Below, piece by piece: positions 40,230 through 48,195 of a DNA stretch of 64,000 nucleotides; position 1 is the stretch's first letter; every line of letters starts with the position of its first letter. Source of the stretch: Streptomyces rubiginosohelvolus (GTDB lineage Bacteria; Actinomycetota; Actinomycetes; Streptomycetales; Streptomycetaceae); assembly GCF_014649875.1 (NCBI RefSeq), contig NZ_BMTW01000011.1, positions 1-64,000 of the forward strand. The letters are read 5' to 3'. The notes below the pieces were generated by a model, which was given only the letters and a program-made list of their open reading frames with translations, was not told where the DNA came from and ran no database searches. The position numbers were made by a program, and so were the translations under genes.

Positions 40230-41759
40230 ATGTCCTCACCCCACCGCGGGTTACGCCCCGACGTCCTGTCCCGTGACGTCCTCGCCTCGATCGTGGTGTT
40301 CCTCGTCGCCGTCCCCCTCTGCGTCGGGATCGCGGTCGCCTCGGGCGTCCCCGCCGAACTGGGCCTGGTCACAGGCATCGTCGGGGGACTGGTCACCGGC
40401 GCGATGCCGGGCAGTTCGCTCCAGGTCAGCGGTCCGGCCGCCGGACTCACCGTGCTGGTCTACGAGGCCGTCACCACCCACGGGGTCGCGGCCCTCGGCA
40501 TCCTCGTCCTGGCCACGGGAATCCTTCAGATCGGGCTGGGTCTCATCGGCTTCGGCCGGTGGTTCCGCGCGATCTCGACCGCCGTCGTCCACGGCATGCT
40601 CGCCGGCATCGGTCTCGTGCTGATCAGCAGCCAGCTCTACGCCGTGGCAGGGTTCAGCGCTCCCGGCAGCGGTCTCGACAACCTGGCCGGACTGCCGGAC
40701 CTGTTCACGCGGATCCACGGAGCCCCGGCGATCTCCTCCTGCGCTGTCGGCGTGGGCACCATCCTGGTCCTGGTCCTGTGGAAGCGGATTCCCGGGCGGC
40801 TGCCCCGGACGCTCCCCGGGCCCTTGGCGGCTGTGGGGCTGGCCACCGCGGCGGTGGCCGTGTTCGACCTGCCCGTCGCCCCGATCGAGGTCCAGGGGCT
40901 GATCGACTCACTGCGGCTGACGGGCCTGGAGGACTTCGGTCTCCTGGCGGACGTCGGTCTTCTGGGCGTCATCCTCGCCTTCACGCTCATCGCCTCGGCC
41001 GAATCCCTCTTCAGCGCTGCCGCCGTGGACCGGATGCACGACGGTCCGCGCACGCATTTCAACAAGGAGCTCGTGGCCCAGGGGACGGGCAACACCATCT
41101 GCGGCCTCGTCGGCGCACTGCCCATGACCGCCGTCATCGTGCGCAGTGCCGCCAACGTGCAGGCAGGCGCGTGCACCAAGGCGTCCCGGATCCTGCACGG
41201 CGTGTGGCTGCTGGTGTTCGCGGCCCTGTTCCCCGCGATGCTCGGCCTCATACCGGTGGCCGCCCTCGCCGGGATCCTCGTCCACGCCGGCGCCAAGCTC
41301 ATCCCGGTCACCACCATCCGTCCGCTCTGGCGAGAACACCGGGGTGAGGCCGTGGTCCTGATGGTGACCGCGCTGGCCATCGTCCTCACGGACATGTTCA
41401 TGGGCGTCCTGCTCGGCATCGGGCTCGCCGTGGTCAAGACCGCCTGGGAGACCTCCGCGGTCCGGCTCGACATCGACGAGCGGGAGGACCGCACCACCGT
41501 CTCCCTCAGCGGAAGCGCCACCTTCCTCCGGCTGCCGCAGATCCTGGACACGCTGGAGGCGCTGCCGAAGGACCGACCTGTGGAGCTCGACCTCTCGCAG
41601 CTCCGCCACCTCGACCACGCCTGCCGCACCGCACTCCAAGCGTGGAGTACGCACAGCGGAGCCGTGCGGCTCGACGGACCGGCGAGGGACGGCACACCGC
41701 GCGAGGCCGCCCTCGCGGGGCTCGCCCGGGACGGCGAAGGCCCTCCGCGCGCCCGCTAG
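40230..41759 (+). CDS. SulP-family anion (bicarbonate/sulfate) transporter
   Basis: A 509-residue SulP transporter. It starts with LSRDVLASIVVFLVAVPLCVGIAVASGVP, the typical first helix and Pro-rich turn, and has about 12 to 14 membrane segments. A cytoplasmic STAS domain lies near residues 415-490 (TTVSLSGSATFLRLPQI, VELDLSQLRHLDHACRTAL). The link with carbonic anhydrase just upstream argues for bicarbonate rather than sulfate as substrate, as in BicA-like proteins. The last 20 residues are an Arg/Ala/Gly-rich tail. Confidence 0.85.
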   Translation: MSSPHRGLRPDVLSRDVLASIVVFLVAVPLCVGIAVASGVPAELGLVTGIVGGLVTGAMPGSSLQVSGPAAGLTVLVYEAVTTHGVAALGILVLATGILQIGLGLIGFGRWFRAISTAVVHGMLAGIGLVLISSQLYAVAGFSAPGSGLDNLAGLPDLFTRIHGAPAISSCAVGVGTILVLVLWKRIPGRLPRTLPGPLAAVGLATAAVAVFDLPVAPIEVQGLIDSLRLTGLEDFGLLADVGLLGVILAFTLIASAESLFSAAAVDRMHDGPRTHFNKELVAQGTGNTICGLVGALPMTAVIVRSAANVQAGACTKASRILHGVWLLVFAALFPAMLGLIPVAALAGILVHAGAKLIPVTTIRPLWREHRGEAVVLMVTALAIVLTDMFMGVLLGIGLAVVKTAWETSAVRLDIDEREDRTTVSLSGSATFLRLPQILDTLEALPKDRPVELDLSQLRHLDHACRTALQAWSTHSGAVRLDGPARDGTPREAALAGLARDGEGPPRAR

Positions 41760-41847
41760 GGTGCCGGCGCCCCGAGGCTTTCCCACCACCGGCCGTTAGG
41801 TTGTGGGGGAAAGCCTGCGGGCAGCCGGACACGCGATGGGGGCCAGT

Positions 41848-43134
41848 ATGAGCATGAAAAAGGGAAGCAACGTTCCGGTGCCGGCCGGTATCGTCCGCGT
41901 CGAACTGGGATGGCACGCCGCGCCGGGGGGCCCGGACGTCGACGCCTCCGCGCTCCTGCTGGTGGCGGGCAAGGTCCGCAGCGACGCCGACTTCGTCTTC
42001 TACAACCAGCCGGCCCACGCCTCCGGAGCGGTCCGGCACGAGGGCAAGCGGACCGCCCCCGACGGGGTCACCGACACCCTCCTCGTCGACTTCGGGAAGG
42101 TCGAGCCCGGGATCGAGCGCATCGTCGTCGCGGCCTCGGCGGACGGCGGGAGCTTCGGCCGGGTGAGCGGACTGTACGTGCGGGTCACGGACGCGGCGGG
42201 CGGTTCGGAACTGGCGCGTTTCGAGAGCGCGGACGCCACGGTCGAGACCGCCTTCATCCTCGGCGAGCTGTACCTCCGTCAGGGCGCCTGGAAGTTCCGG
42301 GCGGTAGGCCAGGGCTACAGCACCGGCCTCGAAGGCCTGGCGACGGATTTCGGCATCTCCGTGGACGAACCGCAGCAGGCCCCGCCCGCCCCGCAGGCTG
42401 CCGCCCCGGCCGCCCCGGCCCCGGCTCCCGAGCCCGCCGCGGCACCGGCCGCCCCGCAGCCCCCCGCTCCGGCGGCCCCGCCCGTCACGCAGCCCGTACG
42501 ACTGACCAAGATCACGCTGACGAAGAGCGCCCCGTCCGTCTCGCTCGCCAAGCAGGGCGGCACCTCCGGTGCGCTGCGCGTCAACCTCAACTGGGAAGTG
42601 CGCAAACAGTTCAAAGGCTGGGGAGCGAAACTCGGACGGGCCGTCGCCATGCACGCCGATCTCGATCTTGATCTCTGCGCACTCTACGAACTCACCGATG
42701 GACGCAAGGGAGTTGTGCAGTCTCTCGGAAACGCGTTCGGTTCTCTGAATCAGCCGCCCTTTATCCATCTCGACGGGGACGACCGCACCGGCGCGCTCTC
42801 CACCGGCGAGAACATGACCATCAACCTCGACCACAAGAACCAGCTGCGGCGCGTACTGATCTTCGTCACCATCTATGAAGGTGCCCGGAGTTTCGCCGAT
42901 CTCCATGCCACGGTCACCCTGCAGCCGCAGAACGGCGCAGCCGTCGACTTCTCCCTCGACGAGTGCACCGTGCCCTCCACCGTCTGCGCCCTCGCCCTCA
43001 TCACCAACGACGGCGGCGACCTCACCGTGCAGCGCGAGGCCCGCTACCTCGTCCCGGACCGGGGCGTCAGCCCCCAGCGCACCATCGACGCCGCCTACGG
43101 CTGGGGCATGAACTGGACGCCCGGCCGCAAGTGA
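41848..43134 (+). CDS. Two-domain TerD-family protein (tellurium/stress response)
   Basis: A 428-residue protein with two TerD-like domains. The first (about 1-170) starts SMKKGSNVPVPAG and has GGPDVDASALLL and DFVFYNQPAH, the Ca2+-binding acidic loops. A Pro/Ala-rich linker (about 175-215) follows. The second domain (about 218-425) has HADLDLDLCALYEL and DDRTGALSTGENM as its acidic Ca2+ sites. TerD proteins bind calcium and are linked with tellurite, stress and membrane-associated complexes. The ATG at 41848 follows a GGGGG. A TAGGTT box at 41796-41801 may be the -10. Confidence 0.85.
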   Translation: MSMKKGSNVPVPAGIVRVELGWHAAPGGPDVDASALLLVAGKVRSDADFVFYNQPAHASGAVRHEGKRTAPDGVTDTLLVDFGKVEPGIERIVVAASADGGSFGRVSGLYVRVTDAAGGSELARFESADATVETAFILGELYLRQGAWKFRAVGQGYSTGLEGLATDFGISVDEPQQAPPAPQAAAPAAPAPAPEPAAAPAAPQPPAPAAPPVTQPVRLTKITLTKSAPSVSLAKQGGTSGALRVNLNWEVRKQFKGWGAKLGRAVAMHADLDLDLCALYELTDGRKGVVQSLGNAFGSLNQPPFIHLDGDDRTGALSTGENMTINLDHKNQLRRVLIFVTIYEGARSFADLHATVTLQPQNGAAVDFSLDECTVPSTVCALALITNDGGDLTVQREARYLVPDRGVSPQRTIDAAYGWGMNWTPGRK

Positions 43135-43177
43135 CGACCCGCGCCCGCCCGGACCGGCCGCCCGCCTTCCGGCGGCA

Positions 43178-44359
43178 TCACCGGTCGGGCGCGGCCTCCG
43201 GGCGCGCGTAGGTGCGGCCCTTCCAGGCCGCTCCCCGCCCCCGGTAGTGCTGCACGGCCGAGTCGACCGTCATCAGCAGGTACAGCACCGCCGTCAGCGG
43301 CAGCAGCGGGCCCAGCCACAGCGACTGCCGGTAGTACGCCAGCATCGGCAGATACGTCGCCGTCATCACCGCCCAGGCCGCGCCGCCCGCCCAGGCCGCC
43401 GCCGCGTCACCCGCCAGCAGCCCCGCCACCAGCGTCGCGGGCGGCGCCACATATACGAGCAGCAGCCCCGGGACCGTCCCCGCCAGCAGCAGCGGGCTGT
43501 GCCGCAACTGCGCGTACGCACTGCGCGCGACCATCCGCCACAGATCCGCGAGACGGGGATACGGCCGAACGCTGTCCACCCGCTCCGCGAGCCCCAGCCA
43601 GATCCGGCCGCCGCTGCGCCGCACCTCCCGCGCCAGCGACACGTCGTCGATCACCGCCTGCCGGATCGACTCCGGGATCCGGGCCCGCTCGGCGGCCTCC
43701 GTACGCAGCAGGACACAGCCCCCCGCCGCCGCGGCCGTCCGCGACCGGGCGCTGTTCACCCGGCGGAACGGGTAGAGCTGCCCGAAGAAGTAGACGAACG
43801 CGGGCACCACCAGGCGCTCCCAGACGCTCTCCACCCGCAGTCGCGCCATCTGCGACACCAGGTCGAAACCGTCGGGCCCGCCGGGGCCGGCCGCGGTCAC
43901 CAGATCGCGCAGGCTGTCCGGCTCGTGCGCGATGTCCGCGTCGGTCAGCAGCAGGAAGTCCGGCTTGTCCCGCCGGGCCACCGCGATCCCGTGCCGCAGG
44001 GCCCACAGCTTGCCCGTCCAGCCCCGCTCGGGCTCCCCGGGCGTCACCACCGTCAGCGGGAGACCGCCGTACCGGGCGGCCAGGTCCCGGGCCAGCTGCC
44101 CGGTGCCGTCGCTGCTGCAGTCGTCGACGAGGATGATCCCCGCCTCTCCCGGATAGTCCTGGACCAGCAGCGACGGCAGGCTCACCGGCAGCATCGCCGC
44201 CTCGTCGCGGGCAGGCACGACCACCGCGACCGACGGCCAGCGCGCCGGGTCGGTGCGCCGGGGGAGCCGCTGGTCCGTCCGCCAGTAGAAGCCCTGCCCC
44301 AGCAGCAGCCACACCCACGCGATCAGCGAACCCACGGCGATCCAGGCAACGGCGCTCAT
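43178..44359 (-). CDS. HpnB-like membrane glycosyltransferase (GT2)
   Basis: A 393-residue family 2 glycosyltransferase. An N-terminal membrane helix is followed by the GT-A domain with VAVVVPARDEAAML, IILVDDCSSDGT (the nucleotide-sugar DD motif), RGWTGKLWALRHG, LLTDADIAHEPDSL (the DxD metal motif) and VIDDVSLAREV (acceptor-site acidic residues). Three or more C-terminal membrane helices follow. The RGWTGKLWAL motif and length resemble HpnB, associated with hopanoid synthesis. No hopanoid genes are present here, so the acceptor lipid is unknown. The ATG at 44359 is used. Confidence 0.8.
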   Translation of the reverse strand: MSAVAWIAVGSLIAWVWLLLGQGFYWRTDQRLPRRTDPARWPSVAVVVPARDEAAMLPVSLPSLLVQDYPGEAGIILVDDCSSDGTGQLARDLAARYGGLPLTVVTPGEPERGWTGKLWALRHGIAVARRDKPDFLLLTDADIAHEPDSLRDLVTAAGPGGPDGFDLVSQMARLRVESVWERLVVPAFVYFFGQLYPFRRVNSARSRTAAAAGGCVLLRTEAAERARIPESIRQAVIDDVSLAREVRRSGGRIWLGLAERVDSVRPYPRLADLWRMVARSAYAQLRHSPLLLAGTVPGLLLVYVAPPATLVAGLLAGDAAAAWAGGAAWAVMTATYLPMLAYYRQSLWLGPLLPLTAVLYLLMTVDSAVQHYRGRGAAWKGRTYARPEAAPDR

Positions 44360-44417
44360 CCGCCGAAGTCTGCCCCACCGAGCCGGGTTCGCAAGGGCTG
44401 TCGGCTAGGGTGACCGG

Positions 44418-45203
44418 GTGAAGATCGCGCTCATGGACTCCGGAATCGGCCTGCTGGCGGCAGCGGCCGCCGTGCGCCGCCTGCGGCCCGACGCCGAGCT
44501 GGTGCTCTCCTCCGACCCCGGCTCGATGCCCTGGGGGCCGCGCACCCCCGAGGACCTGACCGCCCTGGCCCTGGACGTCGCCCGCGCCGCCGCCGCCCAG
44601 CGCCCCGACGCGCTGATCATCGCCTGCAACACGGCCTCGGTCCACGCCCTGCCGGCGATCCGCGCCGAGCTGGAACCCGCCCTGCCGGTCATCGGCACGG
44701 TCCCCGCGATCAAGCCCGCCGCCGCAGGGGGCGGCTCCGTCGCCATCTGGGCCACCCCGGCCACCACCGGCAGCCCCTACCAGCGCGGACTGATCGCGGA
44801 ATTCGGCGGCACCGCCGAGGTCACCGAGGTCCCGTGCCCCGGACTCGCCGACGCCGTGGAGCACGGCGACGAGGCCGCGATCGACCGGGCCGTCGCGGCG
44901 GCCGCCGCCCTCACCCCGCCCGACGTCCGGGCCGTCGTCCTCGGCTGCACCCACTACGAGCTGGTCGCGACCCGGATCCGCGACGCCGTGCAGCGCCCCG
45001 GCCGCCCGCCGCTCGCCCTGCACGCCTCCGCCGGGGCGGTCGCCGCCCAGGCGCTGCGCCGCATCGGCGCGGAACCCACCCCGACGGCCGCACCCTCCGG
45101 CGCGCTCACCGTGCTGCGGGCGGGCCGGGTCGCCGTCCTCCCGGACGCCGCCCTGACCTACGCGGAAGGCCGGATCCTGGCCGCCGGAGCGCCCGTCCGC
45201 TGA
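44418..45203 (+). CDS. Aspartate/glutamate racemase-family protein
   Basis: A 261-residue cofactor-independent racemase. Both catalytic cysteines are present: IIACNTASVHAL near residue 76 and VVLGCTHYELVA near 178. The N-terminal motif reads ALMDSGIGLLAA, where glutamate racemases have DSGxGG, so the second Gly is replaced by Leu. It may be a second, divergent MurI-type enzyme or act on another amino acid. A TAGGGT box (44406-44411) lies 6 bases before the GTG with no Shine-Dalgarno sequence, so the transcript is leaderless. Confidence 0.8.
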   Translation: MKIALMDSGIGLLAAAAAVRRLRPDAELVLSSDPGSMPWGPRTPEDLTALALDVARAAAAQRPDALIIACNTASVHALPAIRAELEPALPVIGTVPAIKPAAAGGGSVAIWATPATTGSPYQRGLIAEFGGTAEVTEVPCPGLADAVEHGDEAAIDRAVAAAAALTPPDVRAVVLGCTHYELVATRIRDAVQRPGRPPLALHASAGAVAAQALRRIGAEPTPTAAPSGALTVLRAGRVAVLPDAALTYAEGRILAAGAPVR

Positions 45204-45284
45204 CCGTACAGCCGATCGGACGGCTCGCCCGATCGGCCCCCGCAGCCCCGGCCGGGAGCCCGGAACCCGGCTACGCTGCTGAAT

Positions 45285-45848
45285 ATGACCGACCACCCCG
45301 AGAGTGCGAGGCACGGGTCGAGCCAGGCGCCGCCCACGGAGTGGAACGGCCGCGCCACCAACCGGCTCCAGTGGCTGCTGGCCCTCGCGGGCGCGGGATG
45401 TGTGGCGCTCGGTATCGAACTCGCCGTCGACGGAGCCTGGACCTCGGGCATCGCCCCGCTGCTCATGTCCGTGATCGGCTGCCTCGCCGCCGGACTGCTG
45501 ATCCTCTTCGGCACGCTCGCCTTCGTCCATGTGGCCGTCAAGGTCGACGGGGACAGCCTGGAGGTCCGCTGCGGCCACGCCGGCCTGCCGCGCCGCCGGA
45601 TCCTGCTCAGCCATGTCACGGGCGCGGAGTTCGTCCCCCGGATCAATCCGCGCGAATGGGGCGGCTGGGGCTACCGCTGGCGCCCCGAACAGGGCACCGC
45701 CGTGGTGGTCCGCAAGGGCGAGGGCATGGCCCTGCGCCTCGGCGACGGCCGGACCTTCACCGTCACGGTCGACGACGCGGAGACGGCCGTACGGTTCATC
45801 CGGCAACGCCTGCATCTGCCGTCCTCGGGGAAACGGCCCGGCGACTGA
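45285..45848 (+). CDS. Membrane protein with PH-like C-terminal domain
   Basis: A 187-residue protein with two membrane helices (about 28-50, LQWLLALAGAGCVALGIEL; and 57-85, IAPLLMSVIGCLAAGLLILF). A cytoplasmic beta-sandwich domain (about 88-180) then includes VKVDGDSLEVRCG, WGYRWRPEQGTAVVVRKGEG and a final FIRQRLHL helix. This layout is like the small actinobacterial membrane proteins with a PH-type domain. No catalytic site is visible. A TACGCT box (45272-45277) is 7 bases before the ATG, indicating a leaderless mRNA. Confidence 0.7.
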   Translation: MTDHPESARHGSSQAPPTEWNGRATNRLQWLLALAGAGCVALGIELAVDGAWTSGIAPLLMSVIGCLAAGLLILFGTLAFVHVAVKVDGDSLEVRCGHAGLPRRRILLSHVTGAEFVPRINPREWGGWGYRWRPEQGTAVVVRKGEGMALRLGDGRTFTVTVDDAETAVRFIRQRLHLPSSGKRPGD

Positions 45849-46044
45849 CCGGGCAGGGGCGTCGCCGGGCATCGCGTCCGGTGGCCGGGCAGCCCCGGTG
45901 GCGAGCACCCCGCCTGGTCGGCGGGCGGCCCCGGCGCCCGGCACCCACGCCGCCCCGGCGACGAGCCGCCCCACAGCCACCGGTGACCCGGCCCCGCGCA
46001 GGTCAACGCCGCCGCTCACAGCCGCCCACCGTAGACTCCGGCGG

Positions 46045-47649
46045 GTGAGCGCCACCATGACCCCCGTCGACGATTCGCCGCCCCCGGCAGCCCCTCGGGC
46101 CGCCGGACTGCCCCGGCGGCTCCTCCGCCCGGCCGCCGCCGTGCTGTCCGGGCTCCTGCTCTACGCGAGCTTCCCGCCCCGGACCGTGTGGTGGCTCGTG
46201 CTGCCCGGGTTCGCGCTGCTCGGCTGGGTGCTGCACGGGCGTCGGCTGCGGGCCGCGTTCGGCCTCGGCCTCCTCTCGGGCCTCGGCTTCATGCTGCCGC
46301 TGCTCCACTGGACCGGCGAGGACGTCGGCCCGGTGCCGTGGCTGGCCCTCGCCGCCGCGGAGGGGCTCTTCATCGCCGTGGGGTGCCTGGGCGTCGCCGC
46401 GGTGACCCGCCTCGCGTACTGGCCCGTGTGGGCGGCCGCGGTCTGGACGCTGGACGAGGCGGTCCGCGCCCGCATCCCGTTCGGCGGCTTCCCCTGGGGC
46501 AAGATCGCCTTCGGCCAGTCCGAGAGCGCCTTCCTGCCGCTCGCCGCGCTCGGCGGCACTCCGCTGCTCTCCTTCGCCGTCGTGCTGTGCGGCTTCGGCC
46601 TCTACGAGGCGGTGCGCCAGGTCATGGCGTACCGCTCCACCGGGAAGATCCCCCGCGCCGCCGTCGCCGGGGCCGCCGCGAGTGTCCTCGTACCCATCGC
46701 GGGGGCCCTCGCCGCGCTGCCCCTGGTCGACGACTCGGCCGAGAACGGCACGGCCACCGTCGCCGCGGTCCAGGGCAACGTGCCGCGCCTCGGCCTCGAC
46801 TTCAACGCCCAGCGCCGCGCCGTCCTCGACAACCACGCCCGGCGCACCGCCGAGCTGGCCGAGGAGGTGAAGGCGGGCAAGGAGAAGCAGCCCGACTTCG
46901 TGCTGTGGCCGGAGAACTCCTCCGACCTCGATCCCTACCTCAACGCGGACGCCCGCCAGGTCATCGATGACGCGGTCAAGGCGATCGGCGCCCCCACGGT
47001 CGTCGGCTCGGTGGTCGAGAAGGGCTCCGACAGCCTCCGCAACACGCTGATCGAGTGGGACCCGGACCGGGGTCCCGTCGACACCTACGACAAGCGCCAC
47101 ATCCAGCCGTTCGGCGAGTACATGCCGATGCGCACGGTCGCCCGCTTCTTCAGCGAGGACGTGGACCGGGTGCAGCGCGAGTTCGTCCCCGGCACCGAGG
47201 TGGGCGTCTTCGACCTCGCGGGGACGAAGGTGGGGCTCGTGACCTGTTACGAGGCCGCCTTCGACGACGCCGTACGCGACACCGTGACCCACGGCGGGCA
47301 GATGATCGCCGTGCCGAGCAACAACGCGACCTTCGGCCGCAGCGAGATGACCTACCAGCAGCTGGCCATGTCCCAGGTGCGGGCCGTCGAGCACGGCCGG
47401 GCCGTCGTCGTCCCCGTCACCAGCGGGGTCAGCGCGGTGATCCGGCCCGACGGCACGATCGTGGAGAAGAGCGGGATGTTCACCCCCGACGCCCTCGTCG
47501 ACGAGGTCCCGCTGCGCTCCTCGCTGACCCCCGCCACCCGGATGGGCCCGCTGCCCGAGGGCGTCATCGCGCTGCTGGCCCTGGCGGGCCTGGGCTGGGT
47601 GACCGTCTCGGCGCTCCGGGCCCGCAAGGTGCCGGGCGCCGGGAAGTAG
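46045..47649 (+). CDS. lnt: Apolipoprotein N-acyltransferase
   Basis: A 534-residue membrane enzyme that transfers a fatty acid from a phospholipid to the N-terminal Cys of lipoproteins. Six to seven N-terminal helices (residues 20-235) precede a nitrilase-like domain with the catalytic triad: Glu290 in VLWPENSSDL, Lys350 in YDKRHIQPFGEYMP, Cys401 in LVTCYEAAF. A last membrane helix (about 505-525) closes the protein. The GTG at 46045 lies 7 bases after TAGACT (46032-46037), so it is probably leaderless; an ATG at 46057 is the alternative. Streptomyces often has more than one Lnt copy. Confidence 0.9.
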   Translation: MSATMTPVDDSPPPAAPRAAGLPRRLLRPAAAVLSGLLLYASFPPRTVWWLVLPGFALLGWVLHGRRLRAAFGLGLLSGLGFMLPLLHWTGEDVGPVPWLALAAAEGLFIAVGCLGVAAVTRLAYWPVWAAAVWTLDEAVRARIPFGGFPWGKIAFGQSESAFLPLAALGGTPLLSFAVVLCGFGLYEAVRQVMAYRSTGKIPRAAVAGAAASVLVPIAGALAALPLVDDSAENGTATVAAVQGNVPRLGLDFNAQRRAVLDNHARRTAELAEEVKAGKEKQPDFVLWPENSSDLDPYLNADARQVIDDAVKAIGAPTVVGSVVEKGSDSLRNTLIEWDPDRGPVDTYDKRHIQPFGEYMPMRTVARFFSEDVDRVQREFVPGTEVGVFDLAGTKVGLVTCYEAAFDDAVRDTVTHGGQMIAVPSNNATFGRSEMTYQQLAMSQVRAVEHGRAVVVPVTSGVSAVIRPDGTIVEKSGMFTPDALVDEVPLRSSLTPATRMGPLPEGVIALLALAGLGWVTVSALRARKVPGAGK

Positions 47650-47679
47650 CACCACAACCGGCCACGTAGGCTCGGATCC

Positions 47680-48162
47680 ATGGCTACTCCCGACTTCATC
47701 CGTGACATCCGCGCCACCGCCGGGCACCAGCTGCTCCTGCTGCCCGGCGTGACGGCCATCGTGCTCGACGACGAGGGCCGGGTGCTGCTGGGCCGGCGCG
47801 CGGACACGGGGAAGTGGTCGGTCATCGGAGGGATCTCCGAGCCCGGGGAGGAGCCGGCGGCGACGGCGGAGCGCGAGGTGCTGGAGGAGACCGGGGTGCA
47901 CTGCGTGGCCGAACGGGTCGTGCTCACCCAGGCGCTGGAGCCCGTGCAGTACGCCAACGGCGACCGCTGCCAGTACCTGGACGTCACCTTCCGCTGCCGG
48001 GCGACCGGCGGCGAGGCGCGGGTCAACGACGACGAGTCGCTGGAGGTGGGCTGGTTCCCGCTGGACGGGCTCCCGCCGCTCGGCGAGTTCGCCCTGTTCC
48101 GGATCAAGCAGGCCCTCACCGAGGGGCCCGCCTGGTTCCAGCCCACCCCGCGCACGACCTGA
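47680..48162 (+). CDS. Nudix hydrolase
   Basis: A 160-residue Nudix enzyme. The Nudix box is intact: GGISEPGEEPAATAE followed by REVLEETGV at residues about 50-72. An N-terminal QLLLLPGVTAIVLDDEGRVLL strand pair and a YANGDRCQYLDVTFRC segment are typical of the ADP-ribose/NADH-type group. It would hydrolyse a nucleoside diphosphate derivative with Mg2+. A TAGGCT box (47667-47672) lies 7 bases before the ATG and no Shine-Dalgarno sequence is present, so it is leaderless. Convergent with the ceramidase gene 34 bases away. Confidence 0.85.
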   Translation: MATPDFIRDIRATAGHQLLLLPGVTAIVLDDEGRVLLGRRADTGKWSVIGGISEPGEEPAATAEREVLEETGVHCVAERVVLTQALEPVQYANGDRCQYLDVTFRCRATGGEARVNDDESLEVGWFPLDGLPPLGEFALFRIKQALTEGPAWFQPTPRTT

Positions 48163-48195
48163 ACCTCTCCTGCACGGTTAGGGTTCCCGTCACCT

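Noticed and set aside
43407..46058. An 883-residue open frame on the minus strand over the racemase and membrane-protein genes
   Set aside because: It is low-complexity Gly/Ala/Arg-rich, has no domain, and lies opposite real genes with catalytic motifs and leaderless promoters.
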